A DNA stretch of 38,537 nt, from NCBI GenBank assembly GCA_025355445.1, contig JANXZQ010000151.1:1-38537 (forward strand), in the 5' to 3' direction. The translations under genes and the position numbers were made by a program. The notes under the pieces were generated by a model. That model was not told the DNA's origin. It worked only from the letters and a program-made list of their open reading frames with translations, and searched no databases. Below, in pieces: positions 7,028 to 14,433 of this stretch. This stretch comes from Gammaproteobacteria bacterium (lineage in GTDB: Bacteria > Pseudomonadota > Gammaproteobacteria > Steroidobacterales > Steroidobacteraceae). The first letter of the stretch is position 1. The number at the start of each line of letters is the position of its first letter.

Positions 7028-8647
7028 ATGACATGGCAACTGGCCATAAGGGCTGCAGCGCAACCTCGATTGTTGAGAGCGAGTCTATGCTTGCTGATAT
7101 TGACCGCAATGCTGAGCGGGGCTGCTTGCACCTCGCTGGCCAAAGAAGGCCTCTCAGGTAGAACGGTGAGCAATGTGCTGCCCGCCACTGACACTCCTTT
7201 GGGCCGGCTCAATCAGGCTTTGATGGCCGCGCACGGCAGCAAATCAGGGTTCAAAATGGTATCGGTCGGTGTTCAGGGGCTAGTCGCGCGTATCGACATG
7301 ATAGACGCCGCGCAACGAACCCTCGATGTGCAATCTTATATTTTTCGCAACGACAAATCGGGCAGGGAAGTCGTTAAGGCATTGATCCGAGCGGCGGACC
7401 GCGGTGTGCGGGTCCGCGTGTTGGTCGATGACGGCGAGACGATCTCGGGCGACGAGAAGATACTCTCATTGTCAGCACACGCAGGGCTCGAAGTCCGCAT
7501 CTTTAATCCTCTGGTTTACCGCGGCCACAATCGAATCCGCCGAGCCGCAGAATTCCTATTCGATAAAGCACGTGTCGACTATCGCATGCATGACAAGCTC
7601 ATGGTCGCTGACAATGCTGTTGGAATTATCGGCGGGCGAAATATTGGCGATCAGTATTTCCAGATCGATCCCCAATCGCAATTTGGTGATGATGACGTAA
7701 TCGTAGCCGGCCCTGTCGTCCCGCAGCTCTCACAAGTATTCGATCGTTTTTGGAACGATCCTATCGCGGTGCCTGCGCCGGCAATAGACAGGGGCCATAC
7801 TAACGGTCAAGCGCTGGATCGGTACATCGCTGAACTCGCCCAAAGTTCACCTGCGCAGCACACGGGCGAGGACGATTCGTTGACAGACGAGCGCCCATTC
7901 CAGGACCTATTGAGTGGGAAGATCATGCTTCACTGGGCCGCAGCAAAAGTGATCTATGACAGTCCAGACAAAAAAGAAGTCGAAAAAGGTAAGTTGCCCG
8001 GGAGCCTGATTTACGGGGCAATAACTGAGCAGATGAAGGAAACTGCGACCGAGTTGCTCACGGTCACGGCTTATTTCATCCCGTCGAAGGATGAACTGAG
8101 TGAATTGAAAGCTGCCCGGGAACGGCACGTGCGCGTGGGCGTTTTGACTAACTCTCTAAAGGCGGCTCCCAGTTCTGAGGCCCACTCAGGTTACATGCAT
8201 TATCGAGTGCGATTGCTTCAGGAAGGAGTGGAGTTGTATGAAGTGCGGGCACTGCTGGGCAGCGCCCGAGGGAGCGGACAAGGGCAGAAGATATCTCGCC
8301 ACGGCAACTACGCCTTGCACGCTAAATTACTGATCTTTGATCGTAGACGTCTATTCGTAGGCTCTATGAACGTCGACCAACGGTCCAAACACTTGAACAC
8401 GGAAATCGGACTTCTTATTGACAGCCCGGAGTTGTCGGCTGAAGTGATCACGCGGTTCGACGCGCTGACGGGTCCGAACAACTCTTATCGCCTTTCTCTT
8501 CAAGGCAATGGGACGCATCCGCGGCTGCGATGGACCACGCGGGAAGGGGGCACAACTGTAAACTACGATACCGAGCCGGCCGACAACGTCTGGCAACGAC
8601 TTAAAGTCAGGTTGCTGACTTGGCTTCCCCTCGACCGTGAACTATAG
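7028..8647 (+). CDS. Phospholipase D family protein, ClsC-like (cardiolipin synthase type)
   Basis: A two-HKD-motif phosphatidyl transferase, probably acting on membrane phospholipids from the envelope side. The N-terminal 35 residues hold a hydrophobic segment ending LTAMLSGAACTS, either a signal anchor or an imperfect lipobox. HKD1 is MHDKLMVADNAVGIIGGRNI with His188, and HKD2 is LHAKLLIFDRRRLFVGSMN with His431. Both carry the downstream Gly-Gly/Ser and Asn residues, so the active site is complete. The LVYRGHNRIRRAAEFL stretch before HKD1 resembles E. coli ClsC (YmdC). At 539 aa it is longer than ClsC. The GAGGA ribosome-binding site sits 8 nt before the ATG. It is convergent with the DUF4197 gene. 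Confidence 0.88.
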   Translation: MTWQLAIRAAAQPRLLRASLCLLILTAMLSGAACTSLAKEGLSGRTVSNVLPATDTPLGRLNQALMAAHGSKSGFKMVSVGVQGLVARIDMIDAAQRTLDVQSYIFRNDKSGREVVKALIRAADRGVRVRVLVDDGETISGDEKILSLSAHAGLEVRIFNPLVYRGHNRIRRAAEFLFDKARVDYRMHDKLMVADNAVGIIGGRNIGDQYFQIDPQSQFGDDDVIVAGPVVPQLSQVFDRFWNDPIAVPAPAIDRGHTNGQALDRYIAELAQSSPAQHTGEDDSLTDERPFQDLLSGKIMLHWAAAKVIYDSPDKKEVEKGKLPGSLIYGAITEQMKETATELLTVTAYFIPSKDELSELKAARERHVRVGVLTNSLKAAPSSEAHSGYMHYRVRLLQEGVELYEVRALLGSARGSGQGQKISRHGNYALHAKLLIFDRRRLFVGSMNVDQRSKHLNTEIGLLIDSPELSAEVITRFDALTGPNNSYRLSLQGNGTHPRLRWTTREGGTTVNYDTEPADNVWQRLKVRLLTWLPLDREL

Positions 8648-8697
8648 CGGTCCTAACATTCCACACCTGAACGGCAACCGCCGAGTCGCCTAACCGA

Positions 8698-9396
8698 TCA
8701 GTGCAGCGCGCCAAATACTTTCGAGACGATGGCGCTGCCGGCCGCGGCAGGATTTTGCCGGATGGTGTGCTCTTCTTCGTTTATCATGAGGTACAAGCCA
8801 TCCAATGTCTTGTGAGTGACATACTCCTCGATATTGGCGGCATCACCCTTGACGAGACCGAGTTTGACCCCCTGGCCCGCAAGGCGATCGTATTTCTGTG
8901 CCAAGCCGACCCGATCCGTCGCCTTCTTCACGATCGGTAGGAACTTCACGGCCAACGGCGCGGCGGTCTTGCTGCGAAAGAAATTTGTCACCGATCCATC
9001 GCCGCCGGTGAGAATGGCCTTTGCATCGTCTAAGGACATTGTTTTGACCGCGTTAACCATAAGGTCCTTCGCTTCGGGGACGGCTTGTTCGGCAGCATGA
9101 TTCATCGCCTCGACCAACTCATCCGCCGCCTTGCCTTGTCCAAGCATGCGCATGCCTTTGGCGACCTCATCGAGGGCCGGCGGCAAAGGGATTTTGACCT
9201 TGGGGTTATTGAGAAATCCACCCGCAACGCCCAGTTTATTAATGGCCGAGGCCGCTCCCTTGTCGAGTGCCCCCTTGATGCCCTGAGCAGCATCCCGATT
9301 CGTCAGGTCGGCAAGGCCGAGAGCGTCAGCGGCCCCGAGATAGAGACACGCCAACAGCCCCACCAGGCGAAGCGACCGCAAATATGGCGCACGCAT
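8698..9396 (-). CDS. DUF4197 domain-containing secreted protein
   Basis: Start placed at ATG 9396 rather than further upstream because AAGGAGAG lies just before it and because MRAPYLRSLRLVGLLACLYL then AADALG forms a proper signal peptide. The mature part matches the DUF4197 pattern: a helical N-terminal region (GIKGALDKGAASAINKLG), then NFFRSKTAAPLAVKFLPIVK, and the C-terminal EEYVTHKTLDGLYLMI, EEHTIRQNPAA, SKVFG blocks. The family is periplasmic and of unknown function. Length (232 aa) is typical. It is transcribed alone on this strand and faces the phospholipase D gene tail to tail with about 50 bp between the stops. Confidence 0.9.
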   Translation of the reverse strand: MRAPYLRSLRLVGLLACLYLGAADALGLADLTNRDAAQGIKGALDKGAASAINKLGVAGGFLNNPKVKIPLPPALDEVAKGMRMLGQGKAADELVEAMNHAAEQAVPEAKDLMVNAVKTMSLDDAKAILTGGDGSVTNFFRSKTAAPLAVKFLPIVKKATDRVGLAQKYDRLAGQGVKLGLVKGDAANIEEYVTHKTLDGLYLMINEEEHTIRQNPAAAGSAIVSKVFGALH

Positions 9397-9495
9397 ACCA
9401 CTCTCCTTGATGACCTTACCGTCACCTGAGTATAGCGCTTCGCGTTTCGTGGGGGCCATCGACCGTGTGATATGGATCATAAACACTCCTGCTTC

Positions 9496-9882
9496 TTAGT
9501 GGTCACTAGGATTGGCGGTTGGTATCGATAAACAAAACACTGCTCCGTGGCCCTCGGCGCTTTCGACCCACGCACTTCCGCGGTGTTTTTCTGACACGAC
9601 CCGAACGAACACAATGGCTTCGCTGTTTCCGTGTAGACAGAACAGCTGTACCTTTCCCGTATCAGGCGAAAACTTCACCGCGTTGTTGAGCAGATTCACA
9701 ATGGCGCGGGCCAGGAGTTGGCGGTCGCCGCGCACGGTCACAGAATCCTCGGGCACGGTCGCGATGATCGACAAGTGCCGTGCCTGCGCTGCGGCCCACA
9801 CCTCGTCATAGGCGTCTTGGACGGCGTCGCGCAGGTCGAAATCGGCTCCGCGTGTGGGGCAGAGCCGTTCTATAAGGATCAA
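9496..9882 (-). pseudogene. Sensor histidine kinase fragment with internal deletion
   Basis: This frame keeps parts of the catalytic domain of a sensor histidine kinase. It begins inside the linker (homologous reading continues upstream of the TTG as [13 protein letters not shown] up to about 9900) and includes the N box (RAIVNLLNNAVKFSPDTGKV). It then jumps directly from the strand after the N box to FVRVVSEKHRGSAWVESAEG and HGAVFCLSIP, the last part of the domain. The G1 (DxGxG), F and G2 boxes that should lie between are absent, an in-frame loss of some 35-40 residues, and the sensor and phosphoacceptor domains are missing altogether. It abuts the mscL stop. A functional kinase is excluded; a small expressed remnant cannot be excluded. 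Confidence 0.75.
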
Positions 9883-9899
9883 AGACCTTGCAGTTTCGA

Positions 9900-10301
9900 C
9901 TATCGTTTAGTGAGCGCGTCGCGAATCTGTTCCAAGAGTACTTCCTGACGCGGCGGCGGCGGTGGTGGTGCGTCAGCTGCCGGCGCGGGCGCCTTCTTCA
10001 GTTTATTGATGGCGCGAATCATGATGAAGATCACGATTGCAATGATGAGGAAATCAAATACCGTCTGCAGAAAAGCGCCGTACTTGAGTAATACGGGGGC
10101 CCCTTTCGGATCGGTGCCGACGGCGACCGCCAAGTCGCTGAAATTGATCCCACCAACCAGAATGCCGAGCGGCGGCATGACGACATCCCCGACGAGTGAG
10201 GAGACGATCTTGCCGAATGCGGCGCCGATGATGATACCCACCGCCATATCGACCACATTACCCTTCATCGCAAATTCTTTGAATTCGCTGCCAATACTCA
10301 T
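9900..10301 (-). CDS. mscL: Large-conductance mechanosensitive channel MscL
   Basis: Inner-membrane channel that opens under membrane tension to release solutes on osmotic downshock. The N-terminus [20 protein letters not shown] and the pore-lining helix [20 protein letters not shown] are textbook MscL. The periplasmic loop ([12 protein letters not shown]) and TM2 ([20 protein letters not shown]) follow, with a Pro-rich linker (eight prolines around residues 112-119) and the C-terminal helix bundle. At 133 aa it has normal length. A purine-rich AAGGGA lies 10 nt before the ATG. The gene lies in a group of envelope genes on the same strand and directly downstream carries the kinase remnant. 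Confidence 0.98.
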   Translation of the reverse strand: MSIGSEFKEFAMKGNVVDMAVGIIIGAAFGKIVSSLVGDVVMPPLGILVGGINFSDLAVAVGTDPKGAPVLLKYGAFLQTVFDFLIIAIVIFIMIRAINKLKKAPAPAADAPPPPPPRQEVLLEQIRDALTKR

Positions 10302-10392
10302 AGTTGTTTTCCCTTGTGAATCGACGATTAGACGTTGTCGAACATTTCGAACGAATCGACCGTGTACTTTAGGGTCGCGACCTCCCTTTTAA

Positions 10393-10725
10393 TCAGCTCG
10401 ATTGTACGGTACCGCCCGGCGTCAGCTTGTTGATCGCCTGCGGCAGAGCCTGAGCGAGCTTTTGTGCCAGGTCCTGCGGATGCAGGCCGAATTTCACCGC
10501 GAGCGCCTGCATCGTATCCGCGCCGAATGCAGTATGCACTTGATCGGGCGAAATCGGCAGATTGGCGCCGCTCCCCACCCACGACTGCACCGTGGCCCCC
10601 AGGCCCTGCTGCTGCATTTGGGTAACGATACCCTGCACTCCACCGTGTTTTTCAATCAATCCACTGACCACGGACGCCATTTCGCCGCCCACCAATCCGC
10701 CCAACAATCCGTCGAGTAATCCCAT
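10393..10725 (-). CDS. YidB family protein (DUF937)
   Basis: A 110-aa protein starting MGLLDGLLGGLVGGEMASVV with the YidB/DUF937 pattern: a Gly-rich start, LIEKHGGVQGIVTQMQQQGL, the SWVGSGANLPISPDQVHTAF core and a C-terminal ALPQAINKLTPGG motif. Function is unknown; the DUF937 group is widespread and small. The ATG at 10725 is preferred because it has a GGAG ribosome-binding site and the homology begins there; the same frame stays open far upstream across the DUF481 gene, which is chance. It lies between the DUF481 gene (30 nt upstream) and mscL, on the same strand. Confidence 0.9.
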   Translation of the reverse strand: MGLLDGLLGGLVGGEMASVVSGLIEKHGGVQGIVTQMQQQGLGATVQSWVGSGANLPISPDQVHTAFGADTMQALAVKFGLHPQDLAQKLAQALPQAINKLTPGGTVQSS

Positions 10726-10754
10726 GATCTTTTGCTCCAGTGATTGATCAGCAG

Positions 10755-11531
10755 TTAAAACGCGTAAACCAGATTGAGGGTCGTCAATGTGTCGAGCTTT
10801 TTCAGTCCTGCCGGTGGCTTGGTGTTGTCCTGGATGGCGTAGCCTAGACTTAGCGCCAGTTTGGTGGACATTTTCACAGCCAGCGCCAATGAATTCGTCA
10901 CCAGGGTGTCGGCCGACGCGACGTTGACGAGTAATTTGTCGGACAGAGTGGTGGTGTTGGTCAGCGCCTGCGAATAGTTCACGCCGACGGTGCCCATGAC
11001 GCCGCTCTGCGAGGGCTCCAAGGTCCTGCCGATCACCGCGCCGGAGGCGGGGTCTTTCGTAATATCTTCGGGGCGCACGACTTGGTATCCGACGCCTACC
11101 TGTGCGCTCAGCTGAGTCGCCGTGGTATTGATGATCTTGTAACCGAGCCCCGCCGCGCCGCTCGCCTGATAGGCAAAACCACTGAACATGTCGTGCGCGT
11201 AGCGCAGAGCGCCGAATGTGTACAGGTCCTGGGTGAGACTGTAGTTGGACTGCCATAGCGCATCCCAGCGCTCGGCGGAGAGAATGCCGGTACTGCGTCC
11301 ATACAGCCCACCCAAATGGAACATGTGGTCCCACGGACCGTCCAGATAAGCCATGTCGATCGCGGCGTTGGCCGCTTTGGACACTGTATTTCCCGTTGAG
11401 GAAACATAGCCCGCCTGGCCCTTTCCGGTCCAGACATTTTGCGGGGGCGGTGGCGGCGGTGTGTCATCGCACATTGCCACGACCGGTGCCAACAGTGAAA
11501 GAGACAATGCTAATGCGGGTAAGTTATTCAT
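10755..11531 (-). CDS. DUF481 outer-membrane protein (YdiY-like)
   Basis: Predicted outer-membrane beta-barrel. A signal peptide (MNNLPALALSLSLLAPVVAM) is followed by a short Pro-rich stretch and then the DUF481 pattern: VWTGKGQAGYVSSTGNT, alternating strands with aromatic girdles, AALRYAHDMFSGFAYQ-like segments and GLGYKIINT. The last residue is Phe, as in classic outer-membrane barrels. The role of the family is unclear. AAGGA at 7 nt before the ATG supports the start. Downstream on the same strand is the YidB-like gene; a strong hairpin (11556-11589) separates it from the upstream secreted-protein gene. Confidence 0.85.
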   Translation of the reverse strand: MNNLPALALSLSLLAPVVAMCDDTPPPPPPQNVWTGKGQAGYVSSTGNTVSKAANAAIDMAYLDGPWDHMFHLGGLYGRSTGILSAERWDALWQSNYSLTQDLYTFGALRYAHDMFSGFAYQASGAAGLGYKIINTTATQLSAQVGVGYQVVRPEDITKDPASGAVIGRTLEPSQSGVMGTVGVNYSQALTNTTTLSDKLLVNVASADTLVTNSLALAVKMSTKLALSLGYAIQDNTKPPAGLKKLDTLTTLNLVYAF

Positions 11532-11555
11532 GCTGAATCCTTGGATTGATTGTGC

Positions 11556-11589
11556 TCAAGGATCGCCGCGTCATCGGCGATCCTTGAGG
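11556..11589 (-). terminator. 14-bp perfect hairpin, terminator-like, without T-tract
   Basis: CTCAAGGATCGCCG pairs perfectly with CGGCGATCCTTGAG across a 6-nt loop. It begins 10 nt after the stop of the DUF3761-type gene on the minus strand and ends about 25 nt before the DUF481 start. There is no run of T after the stem, so it could be a terminator, an mRNA-stabilising hairpin or a control element in the DUF481 leader. Confidence 0.6.
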
Positions 11590-11598
11590 CGTACCGAG

Positions 11599-12120
11599 TT
11601 ATTGGCAGGCCTTGCCGTGATCGGGGCGGTTGCCCTGAGCAGTCGCTTGCGCCTCGGTCATATAGGAACCGTTCTTGGTCTTCCCGTACCAACGATCAGA
11701 CGGGCAGTGATATACCTTGCTGCTGGTATTGACCCACACCTGTCCGGGACCGCCGCCGGGAGCGGCGGCCGCAGGCGGCGTTGCTTTTTGCTTGGCCGTC
11801 GAGACGGCGGCCACGGCCGGAGTTGCCGCGGCTGCCGATGATGCAGTTGCGGCCGGCGCGGCGGGAGCGGCAGGAGCAGCAGCGGAAGGAGCAGCAGGTG
11901 CTTCGGCGCTGCCGGGAGCGGGGGCCGCCGGCGCTGCGTACCAATCCTGTACTCCCTTGTGCCCGTGGCAAGCCCCCTTTTTGACTGGCCCCGACCAATA
12001 GCTGCCGTCTCGGCACAAGCCGGTTGACCCTGCGGGCGCCGCGGGCGACGTTTGGGCCATGCTGGCCGCTGAGAACAACAGCCCCACCATCAGTGTAATA
12101 GATGAAATTTTGCGCAACAT
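11599..12120 (-). CDS. Secreted DUF3761-type protein with Ala-rich linker
   Basis: Signal peptide MLRKISSITLMVGLLFSAAS-MAQ, then a Cys-containing module (GLCRDGSYWSGPVKKGACHG, HKGVQDWY) that matches the DUF3761 pattern. A low-complexity Ala/Pro linker of roughly 60 residues follows, and then a second module, VWVNTSSKVYHCPSDRWYGK to GKACQ, a domain common at the C-terminus of small proteobacterial exported proteins, again with a Cys pair. The protein is expected in the periplasm or outside the cell; its function is unknown. GGAGA precedes the ATG. It is divergent from the AsmA gene. Confidence 0.8.
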   Translation of the reverse strand: MLRKISSITLMVGLLFSAASMAQTSPAAPAGSTGLCRDGSYWSGPVKKGACHGHKGVQDWYAAPAAPAPGSAEAPAAPSAAAPAAPAAPAATASSAAAATPAVAAVSTAKQKATPPAAAAPGGGPGQVWVNTSSKVYHCPSDRWYGKTKNGSYMTEAQATAQGNRPDHGKACQ

Positions 12121-12307
12121 GAGTGTCTCCTGGTAGATGTCTAAAACTCGTTACTATCGAGTCAGCGTGTCTTGGCGGGTAGGATGGCAGGTTACGATTC
12201 AGGGAAATGTAAAACACTGTCAAATGGATGATTCGGTTTCAGCGCTATCGCCCGGGAGGGGCACCGCTTGGGCTATGATTGAGTCCTCAATCCAAGGCGA
12301 AAAATCC

Positions 12308-14308
12308 ATGAAATCAGCCAAGATCCTAGCTTTTATCGTCGGCGGCCTGGTGCTCGCGCTGCTGATCGGCGTGCTCCTTGTGTCCCTCCTGGTCAACCCC
12401 AACGATTTCAAGCCAAAAATCGCCGCGACGGTGAAGGACTCGACAGGCCGGGAGCTGAACTTGAAAGGAGATATCAAGCTCTCCGTGTTCCCCTGGGTGG
12501 CCCTGCAATTGGGGCCGGCGAGTTTGGGCAATCCGCCGGGGTTCGGCGATGCGCCGTTCCTGTCCTTCAACCGCGCAGACGTGCGGGTCAAGCTTCTACC
12601 GCTCCTGTCCAAACGCCTGGAAGTGGCGCGGGTGGTGCTGGACGGTCTGGATTTGCGCTTGGTGAAGCACGCCGATGGCAAGTCCAATTGGCAGATGGAC
12701 GAGAAGGACGCCACCCCGGCCAAACCTGCGGCCCCAGAATCCGGCGGCCCGGCGCTTAAGTCCATTGCAGGCATCGCGGTCACCCACGGCCGGGTGAGCT
12801 ACAACGAGTACGTGATCGAGAATTTGGATTTCGAGACGGGGGCGATTTCCAGCCATCAAGCGGTCCCCGTGTCCCTGACGCTCAATGCCAGCCGCGGCAT
12901 TGCCGGGGAAACCTTTGCCCTCACCGCCAAACTCAATGTTGAGGATAACGCGGACACCAAGGATATTCGGATCGCGGCGCTCACTGTGAGCGGCATCGTC
13001 GACCGCCCCACGGGGACACGGCTGCACTATGAACTGGCGACGCCGCAGCTGGTCGCGAATCTCGACAAGCAAACCTTGAGCCTGCCGGAGTTTTCCTTGA
13101 ATCTAGGCGCCGCCAAGGTCACAGGAAAACTGGCGGGCACGAAGATCGTCGATGACATGCATCTCACCGGCTCCATCGCCTTGGCGCCGTTGGTGCTCAA
13201 GGAGTTCGTGGCGAACCTCGGCATTGCGTTGCCCAAAACACAGGACTCCAAAGCGCTGTCCTCGCTCTCGCTCGGCAGCGCGTTCCGCTACGACGCCGAC
13301 GGCGCGACGCTGGATGACCTGCAGATCAAATTGGATGACACCACGCTGAAAGGGGACATCAAGGTAGGTCTCGGAAAAACCGAATCCGTGAAGTTCAAGC
13401 TCGCCGCGGACCGCATTGATCTCGATCGTTATCGCCCGCCCGTGGGCAGCACGCCGGATCCGAAAAGCGCCGCAGCGAATCAGCCCAAGCCCAAAGCGCC
13501 GGCAGATACCTCGGAGCCCATGATGGCGCAGGGCACGTTCACGCTTGGCACCGCGCATGCGGCGGGGCTCGATTTCACCAATCTCTTGGTCACGGTGGAC
13601 ATGAAGGACAATGTCACGCACCTGCACCCCTTGGAGGCGCAGCTCTACGGCGGCAAGTACTCGGGGGATCTCACCTACGATGCGCGCACCGCGACGCCCG
13701 CGATCAGCATGGATGAACATTTATCGAGCGTGGATTTGGCGCAGCTGCTGGCCAATACCAAAGCCAAGGGCCGGGCATCGGGCAAGGCCAATGTGAACAT
13801 CAAGGGTGCGGCGCGCGGCGCCGGCGCCGACGACATCATGAAAACTTTGACCGGGCACTTCGATGCCAACGTCGCGAATGGCGCGCTCGAGGGCATGGAT
13901 GTGGGCTATGAGCTGGCGATGGCGCAGGCGCTCCTCAACAAGAGCTTGAGCACCTCCGTACCCAACACCCACAAGACCGCGTTCGATGCCTTTAAAGTGA
14001 GCGCACTCATCACCAATGGCATTGCCGAGACCAAGGATCTGGCCATTTCTTCGGCCGTGATCAAGGTGGCCGGCCAGGGCACCATCAACCTGCCCACTAG
14101 CGGTATCAACATGACGCTGCTGGCGAGTGTCATGAAAACCGCCAGTACCACGACCGTGGAAATCCCGTTGAAAGTGACCGGCACGTACACGGACCCCTCG
14201 GTCAAGCCGGATCTCACCGAAGCGGCCAAAGGGGAACTCAAGCAGAAGGCGGTGGACGCGCTGAAAAAGCATGGCCTCGACTTGAACAGCTTGTTCAAAA
14301 GGAAATGA
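12308..14308 (+). CDS. AsmA family protein
   Basis: Large inner-membrane-anchored periplasmic protein of the AsmA-like repeated-beta-groove family, whose members help move lipids between envelope membranes or affect outer-membrane assembly. A single N-terminal membrane segment (ILAFIVGGLVLALLIGVLLV) is followed by NPNDFKPKIAATVKDSTGRE, the AsmA N-terminal motif, and LKGDIKLSVFPWVALQLGPA. The C-terminal portion (GHFDANVANGALEGMDVGYE to PTSGINMTLLASVM) matches the AsmA-2 region. I chose ATG 12308 over the longer open frame because the hydrophobic anchor starts there. At 666 aa the length is normal. It ends convergent to the NO reductase gene. Confidence 0.93.
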   Translation: MKSAKILAFIVGGLVLALLIGVLLVSLLVNPNDFKPKIAATVKDSTGRELNLKGDIKLSVFPWVALQLGPASLGNPPGFGDAPFLSFNRADVRVKLLPLLSKRLEVARVVLDGLDLRLVKHADGKSNWQMDEKDATPAKPAAPESGGPALKSIAGIAVTHGRVSYNEYVIENLDFETGAISSHQAVPVSLTLNASRGIAGETFALTAKLNVEDNADTKDIRIAALTVSGIVDRPTGTRLHYELATPQLVANLDKQTLSLPEFSLNLGAAKVTGKLAGTKIVDDMHLTGSIALAPLVLKEFVANLGIALPKTQDSKALSSLSLGSAFRYDADGATLDDLQIKLDDTTLKGDIKVGLGKTESVKFKLAADRIDLDRYRPPVGSTPDPKSAAANQPKPKAPADTSEPMMAQGTFTLGTAHAAGLDFTNLLVTVDMKDNVTHLHPLEAQLYGGKYSGDLTYDARTATPAISMDEHLSSVDLAQLLANTKAKGRASGKANVNIKGAARGAGADDIMKTLTGHFDANVANGALEGMDVGYELAMAQALLNKSLSTSVPNTHKTAFDAFKVSALITNGIAETKDLAISSAVIKVAGQGTINLPTSGINMTLLASVMKTASTTTVEIPLKVTGTYTDPSVKPDLTEAAKGELKQKAVDALKKHGLDLNSLFKRK

Positions 14309-14433
14309 ACGCGACGCCTAAGGCCTTCGCACGCCCTACCGGGTGTGGGTGTCGGATTTCCGCGGCGAATCCTTCGCCGTGAAATTCAGGCCCATTGTCA
14401 ACGAGTAAGGGCCCCCCAAAGGCTCCTTCCTTT
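14309..14433. other. Convergent intergenic gap with a 7-bp hairpin
   Basis: Between the AsmA and NO reductase stops lies CGGCGAA-tcc-TTCGCCG (14363-14379), a 7-bp stem with a 3-nt loop and no T-tract. One plus-strand frame ending at TAA 14406-14408 reads RTPYRVWVSDFRGESFAVKF then RPIVNE, a protein-like tail without a start codon; it may be a relic. Confidence 0.3.

Noticed and set aside
10393-11334. A 313-codon minus-strand open frame joining the YidB-like protein to upstream sequence
   Set aside because: The upstream two thirds lie antiphase inside the DUF481 gene and have no protein-like character; the YidB family start and its own ribosome-binding site are at 10725.
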